Part shown: positions 60,248 to 64,000 of the stretch, one piece after another
Numbering within the stretch: the stretch's first letter is position 1
Layout: every line of letters starts with the position of its first letter
Source: Volucribacter psittacicida
GTDB lineage: Bacteria > Pseudomonadota > Gammaproteobacteria > Enterobacterales > Pasteurellaceae
NCBI RefSeq assembly: GCF_004339025.1
Contig: NZ_SMFT01000001.1
Coordinates: forward strand, 660,386-724,385
Length of the DNA stretch: 64,000 nucleotides
Direction of reading: 5' to 3'
The notes under the pieces: generated by a model
Told to the model about the DNA's origin: nothing
Databases searched by the model: none
The model's input: only the letters and a program-made list of their open reading frames with translations
Position numbers and translations under genes: made by a program

Positions 60248-60844
60248 ATGGCAAAAATCATTATTATTGATACAGGTTGTGCCAATCTTTCATCGGTAAA
60301 ATTTGCCTTTGATCGGTTAGGTTATTCAGCGGAAATTAGCCGTTCGCCTGAACAAATTTTGCAAGCAGAAAAACTATTATTGCCTGGAGTGGGAACAGCA
60401 TCGGCAGCAATGAAAAATTTAGCAGATCGACAACTTATTGAATTAATTCGAAAGACAACCCAACCTATTTTAGGGATCTGTTTAGGTATGCAATTAATAA
60501 CCCAATATTCTTACGAGGGGAATGTAGATACCTTAGGCATAATGCCTGTTGAAACAAGGTTATTACCCAATCATAAGGGATTGCCGTTACCGCATATGGG
60601 CTGGAATCAAGTGAACTTTACTCAAGATAATCCTTTATTTGAGGGAATTAAACAAGGAAGTTATTTTTATTTTGTGCATAGTTATGCAGTATTGCCCAAT
60701 GAATACACCATTGCCACAAGCCAATATGGCGAATTATTTTCGGCGGCAGTACAAAAAAACAATTTTTATGGCGTGCAATTTCACCCTGAACGTTCAGGTA
60801 AGGTTGGGGCTATGTTGTTGCGTAATTTTGTGGAAAATATTTAA
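60248..60844 (+). CDS. hisH: Imidazole glycerol phosphate synthase glutaminase subunit HisH
   Basis: A 198-residue class I glutamine amidotransferase. The catalytic Cys is in ILGICLGMQLITQ, the His and Glu in GVQFHPERSGKVG, and the N terminus is IIIIDTGCANLSSVKFAFDR. It feeds ammonia to HisF. AAGGATAGAAA precedes the ATG. It resumes the his gene order after the DUF1016-MOSC insertion. Confidence 0.97.
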   Translation: MAKIIIIDTGCANLSSVKFAFDRLGYSAEISRSPEQILQAEKLLLPGVGTASAAMKNLADRQLIELIRKTTQPILGICLGMQLITQYSYEGNVDTLGIMPVETRLLPNHKGLPLPHMGWNQVNFTQDNPLFEGIKQGSYFYFVHSYAVLPNEYTIATSQYGELFSAAVQKNNFYGVQFHPERSGKVGAMLLRNFVENI

Positions 60845-60861
60845 TTTTTAGGAATAGATAA

Positions 60862-62372
<1,511 letters not shown>

Positions 62373-62395
62373 TCATTTCAAAATAGGATACAACA

Positions 62396-63013
62396 ATGGA
62401 TATAACTCAAATTGATTGGCAAAAAGTTAATGATTTATTGCCTGTGATTGTACAAAACGTAGATACTTGCGAAGTATTGATGTTAGGCTATATGAACCAA
62501 GAGGCATTAAACAAAACTTTAACAGAGAAAAAAGTAACTTTTTATTCTCGCACCAAACAACGTTTATGGACTAAAGGCGAAAGTTCAGGGCATTTTCTTA
62601 ATGTGGTGGATATGAGCTTAGATTGTGATCAAGATAGCTTATTAATTTTAGCTAAACCTATTGGCGAAACCTGTCATACTGGAGCAGAAAGCTGTTTTCA
62701 TCAATTCAATCAACAAAATACATTAGATTGGACGTTTTTTAGTAAATTAGAGCGTTTAATTGCCACAAGAAAAGGCGCAGATCCAGCCAGTTCTTATACG
62801 GCGGAACTCTATGCAAAAGGCACAAAACGCATCGCTCAAAAAGTTGGTGAAGAGGGCGTTGAAACCGCCTTAGCGGCGACCGTAAAAGATCGAGAAGAAA
62901 CCATTTGTGAGGCAGCAGATTTGGCTTATCATCTTACTGTACTCTTACAAGATGCGGAGCTGAGCTGGGCTGATGTAATCGCTAAGTTAAAACAACGTCA
63001 TCAAGCAAAATAA
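62396..63013 (+). CDS. hisI: Phosphoribosyl-AMP cyclohydrolase / phosphoribosyl-ATP pyrophosphatase HisIE
   Basis: A 205-residue fusion. HisI part (1-110): [51 protein letters not shown] and zinc site [11 protein letters not shown]. HisE part: [32 protein letters not shown] and [19 protein letters not shown]. It catalyses steps two and three of the pathway. It is the last gene of the his operon and is followed by a strong terminator. Confidence 0.97.
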   Translation: MDITQIDWQKVNDLLPVIVQNVDTCEVLMLGYMNQEALNKTLTEKKVTFYSRTKQRLWTKGESSGHFLNVVDMSLDCDQDSLLILAKPIGETCHTGAESCFHQFNQQNTLDWTFFSKLERLIATRKGADPASSYTAELYAKGTKRIAQKVGEEGVETALAATVKDREETICEAADLAYHLTVLLQDAELSWADVIAKLKQRHQAK

Positions 63014-63089
63014 CTGAATATTTCGTTGTTTTAATGCTGATATTATTGAAGTGCTGTGAGTTTTAGATATAATGGACAAAAATGTGGTA

Positions 63090-63135
63090 AAAAAGTGGGT
63101 TAATGCCTTATACTACAAGGCTTAACCTACTTTTT
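63090..63135 (+). terminator. Terminator of the his operon
   Basis: Arms AAAAAGTGGGTTAA-T-GCCTT (63090-63109) and AAGGC-TTAACCTACTTTTT (63117-63135) form a stem of about 19 bp with one bulged T and one G-U, loop ATACTAC, and a T5 tract at the 3' base. It lies 76 bp past hisIE. Confidence 0.88.
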
Positions 63136-63139
63136 GAAA

Positions 63140-63865
63140 ATGAATAAAAAATTATTTATATTGTCAAAATAATTCAATCCACAAACATGGAAAGAAAAAT
63201 ACTATTCAACGCTATAAATGTAATCATTGTAATAAAGTTTTTGCCTTTCAAAAAAATTAAATCCTACTGAAATTTGGTTTCATTATTCTCAAGAAATAAC
63301 AGAAGTATAAAGAGCTTCCTATTAAATATCAATGCTTTATTAAAATAATCTAAATATATATCGATAAATCCCCAAAAAATACCTTAATTTTACCTATGCC
63401 AACTTATTTAATTAAATATTATTATAGATAACAATTCTTTAAATTAGATTTTGGTATTTTAGTGTAAATAGATAACTTACAGGGAAAATGATTTATCATC
63501 AAATTATATAGTCTCCTTACCTTAAAAATGATACAGAGCTGGTAGGAATTACCGTACTTGCATTATATTCTACACCCACCTTATCTCATTTTAAATTGAA
63601 ACGACTATAAAAAAGATATTTATTGTCATATATAGAATTATATCGGTTAAGGAAAAAGTTATTTTCCTTATAAATACGAAGAATTAAGGGTAATGCTAGC
63701 TATCATGAAATGTTATGAAAGATATTATTACCTTAAAAAGCATACGGAATTAAATATTGAAAAAGAAACAAATCGATTGAGTTGAATTATTCAGAAAATT
63801 TAAACAGAAAGTAATTAACTACAACTGATCAATCAAAAAAACTAAGATTATGCTTATAAAAGGTT
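63140..63865 (+). pseudogene. Decayed zinc-ribbon transposase, interrupted by a Correia-like element
   Basis: Reading across several frames gives a transposase skeleton. MNKKLFIL starts at 63140. A zinc-ribbon segment SIHKHGKKNTIQRYKCNHCN and KVFAFQ follow, then after a one-base slip in an A-run KLNPTEIWFHYSQ, and later fragments such as LTGKMIYHQII. After the repeat at 63508-63609 the similarity resumes: KKHTELNIEKETNRLS and FRKFKQKVINYN, stop, SIKKTKIMLIKGFYE. This matches the usual N-terminal ribbon and the C-terminal TTNxLxGxFxxLKxKxxxHxGLxxxxK region of such transposases. Many stops make it non-functional. Exact IS family not determined. Confidence 0.65.
63508..63609 (-). repeat. Correia-like palindromic element, copy F (diverged)
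   Basis: A 102 bp copy in reverse orientation. The right arm TCATTTTAAATTGAAACGAC-TAT is perfect. The left arm starts ATAGTCTCCTTACCTTAAAA. AATGATACAG of the core is kept, but much of the remaining core has drifted. It sits inside the transposase relic with TA at both junctions. Confidence 0.75.
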
Positions 63866-63905
63866 TTTATGAATGAAAATAAATGCTAATAATTTGAAAA
63901 ATTAT

Positions 63906-64000
63906 GGGGCTGAAGTAGATTAGCCTTAAATTCCACACCATTTTCTCAAGATTTTAAGTTGCTGAGAAGGTGTCCCAAAGTTAAACCGAAACTCGCATTC
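63906..64000 (-). mobile_element. IS1016-like insertion sequence (IS1595 family), one end only
   Basis: The element starts at GGGGCTGAAGTAGATTAG, which looks like an IS1016-group terminal repeat, and continues past the window edge. The encoded transposase C terminus on the minus strand begins 20 bp inside. The DNA between the his terminator and this element (63136-63905) holds only the transposase relic and repeat copy F. Confidence 0.7.
63926..64000 (-). CDS. IS1016-like transposase, C-terminal 24 residues
   Basis: The minus strand encodes ECEFRFNFGTPSQQLKILRK-WCGI then stop. This is the typical C-terminal end of IS1016-type (IS1595 family) transposases (KECEWRFN-like, then a short Leu/Lys-rich tail). 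The 5' part is beyond the window, so it cannot be said whether the gene is intact. Confidence 0.7.
   Translation of the reverse strand, partial: ECEFRFNFGTPSQQLKILRKWCGI

Overview
The window is a piece of a low-GC chromosome of the gammaproteobacterial family Pasteurellaceae. Three things point there: at least 25 copies of the Haemophilus-type DNA uptake signal AAGTGCGGT on both strands, close gene-by-gene similarity to Haemophilus/Actinobacillus-type proteins, and family-typical clusters (secM-secA-mutT, lpoA-yraN-diaA-dolP, thiMDE-tenA, sdaC-sdaA). The exact genus cannot be fixed from the sequence alone.

Layout. 0-16 kb: a Lon-family protease cut by the left edge, divergent from matP; leuS-lptE-holA; secM-secA-mutT with a divergent DciA-like gene; a Sel1-repeat lipoprotein, bioB and a Ca2+/Na+ exchanger; tRNA-Asn with its promoter and terminator; a cluster of DnaA boxes; uvrB. 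16-25.5 kb: sucABCD (2-oxoglutarate dehydrogenase E1/E2 and succinyl-CoA ligase), divergent from the serine transporter/dehydratase pair sdaC-sdaA. 25.5-34 kb: a CPA1 antiporter, a YafD-like phosphoesterase, an M15 peptidase, dapE-yffB, then a TPP riboswitch in front of thiM-thiD-thiE-tenA. 34-51.5 kb: uup, an orphan yfaE ferredoxin, the lpoA cluster divergent from rsmI, a RidA protein, an SBP5 lipoprotein, dusC-djlA, deoB-deoD, nupC, two permease-like genes and a methyltransferase. 51.5-63.1 kb: a complete histidine operon with promoter, hisL leader peptide, attenuator and terminator. 63.1-64 kb: decayed insertion sequences and the end of an IS1016-like element that continues past the right edge.

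Two things stand out. First, a dispersed family of about 90-104 bp palindromic elements with 32 bp minimal forms. Its ends read ATAGTCGTTTCAATTTAAAAT and its core (GACAAGGCG ... GACAGTACA ... CCAACGCTGTA) closely resembles the Correia elements of Neisseria. Six long, two minimal and one half copy lie in this window. One supplies the stop codon of a gene and one interrupts a transposase relic. Second, the his operon carries four non-histidine genes between its biosynthetic genes: a RhuM-Fic/Doc fusion after hisD, a very AT-rich multi-spanning membrane protein between hisC and hisB, and a DUF1016/YhcG nuclease plus a MOSC protein between hisB and hisH. All are same-strand and tightly spaced, so they should be transcribed under histidine attenuation. 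Two of them belong to families common in defence or toxin loci.

Other regulatory features seen directly are a SecM arrest peptide with a variant motif, a his attenuator built from alternating complementary octamers, a likely anti-RBS platform behind the TPP riboswitch, and uptake-signal inverted pairs used as intrinsic terminators.
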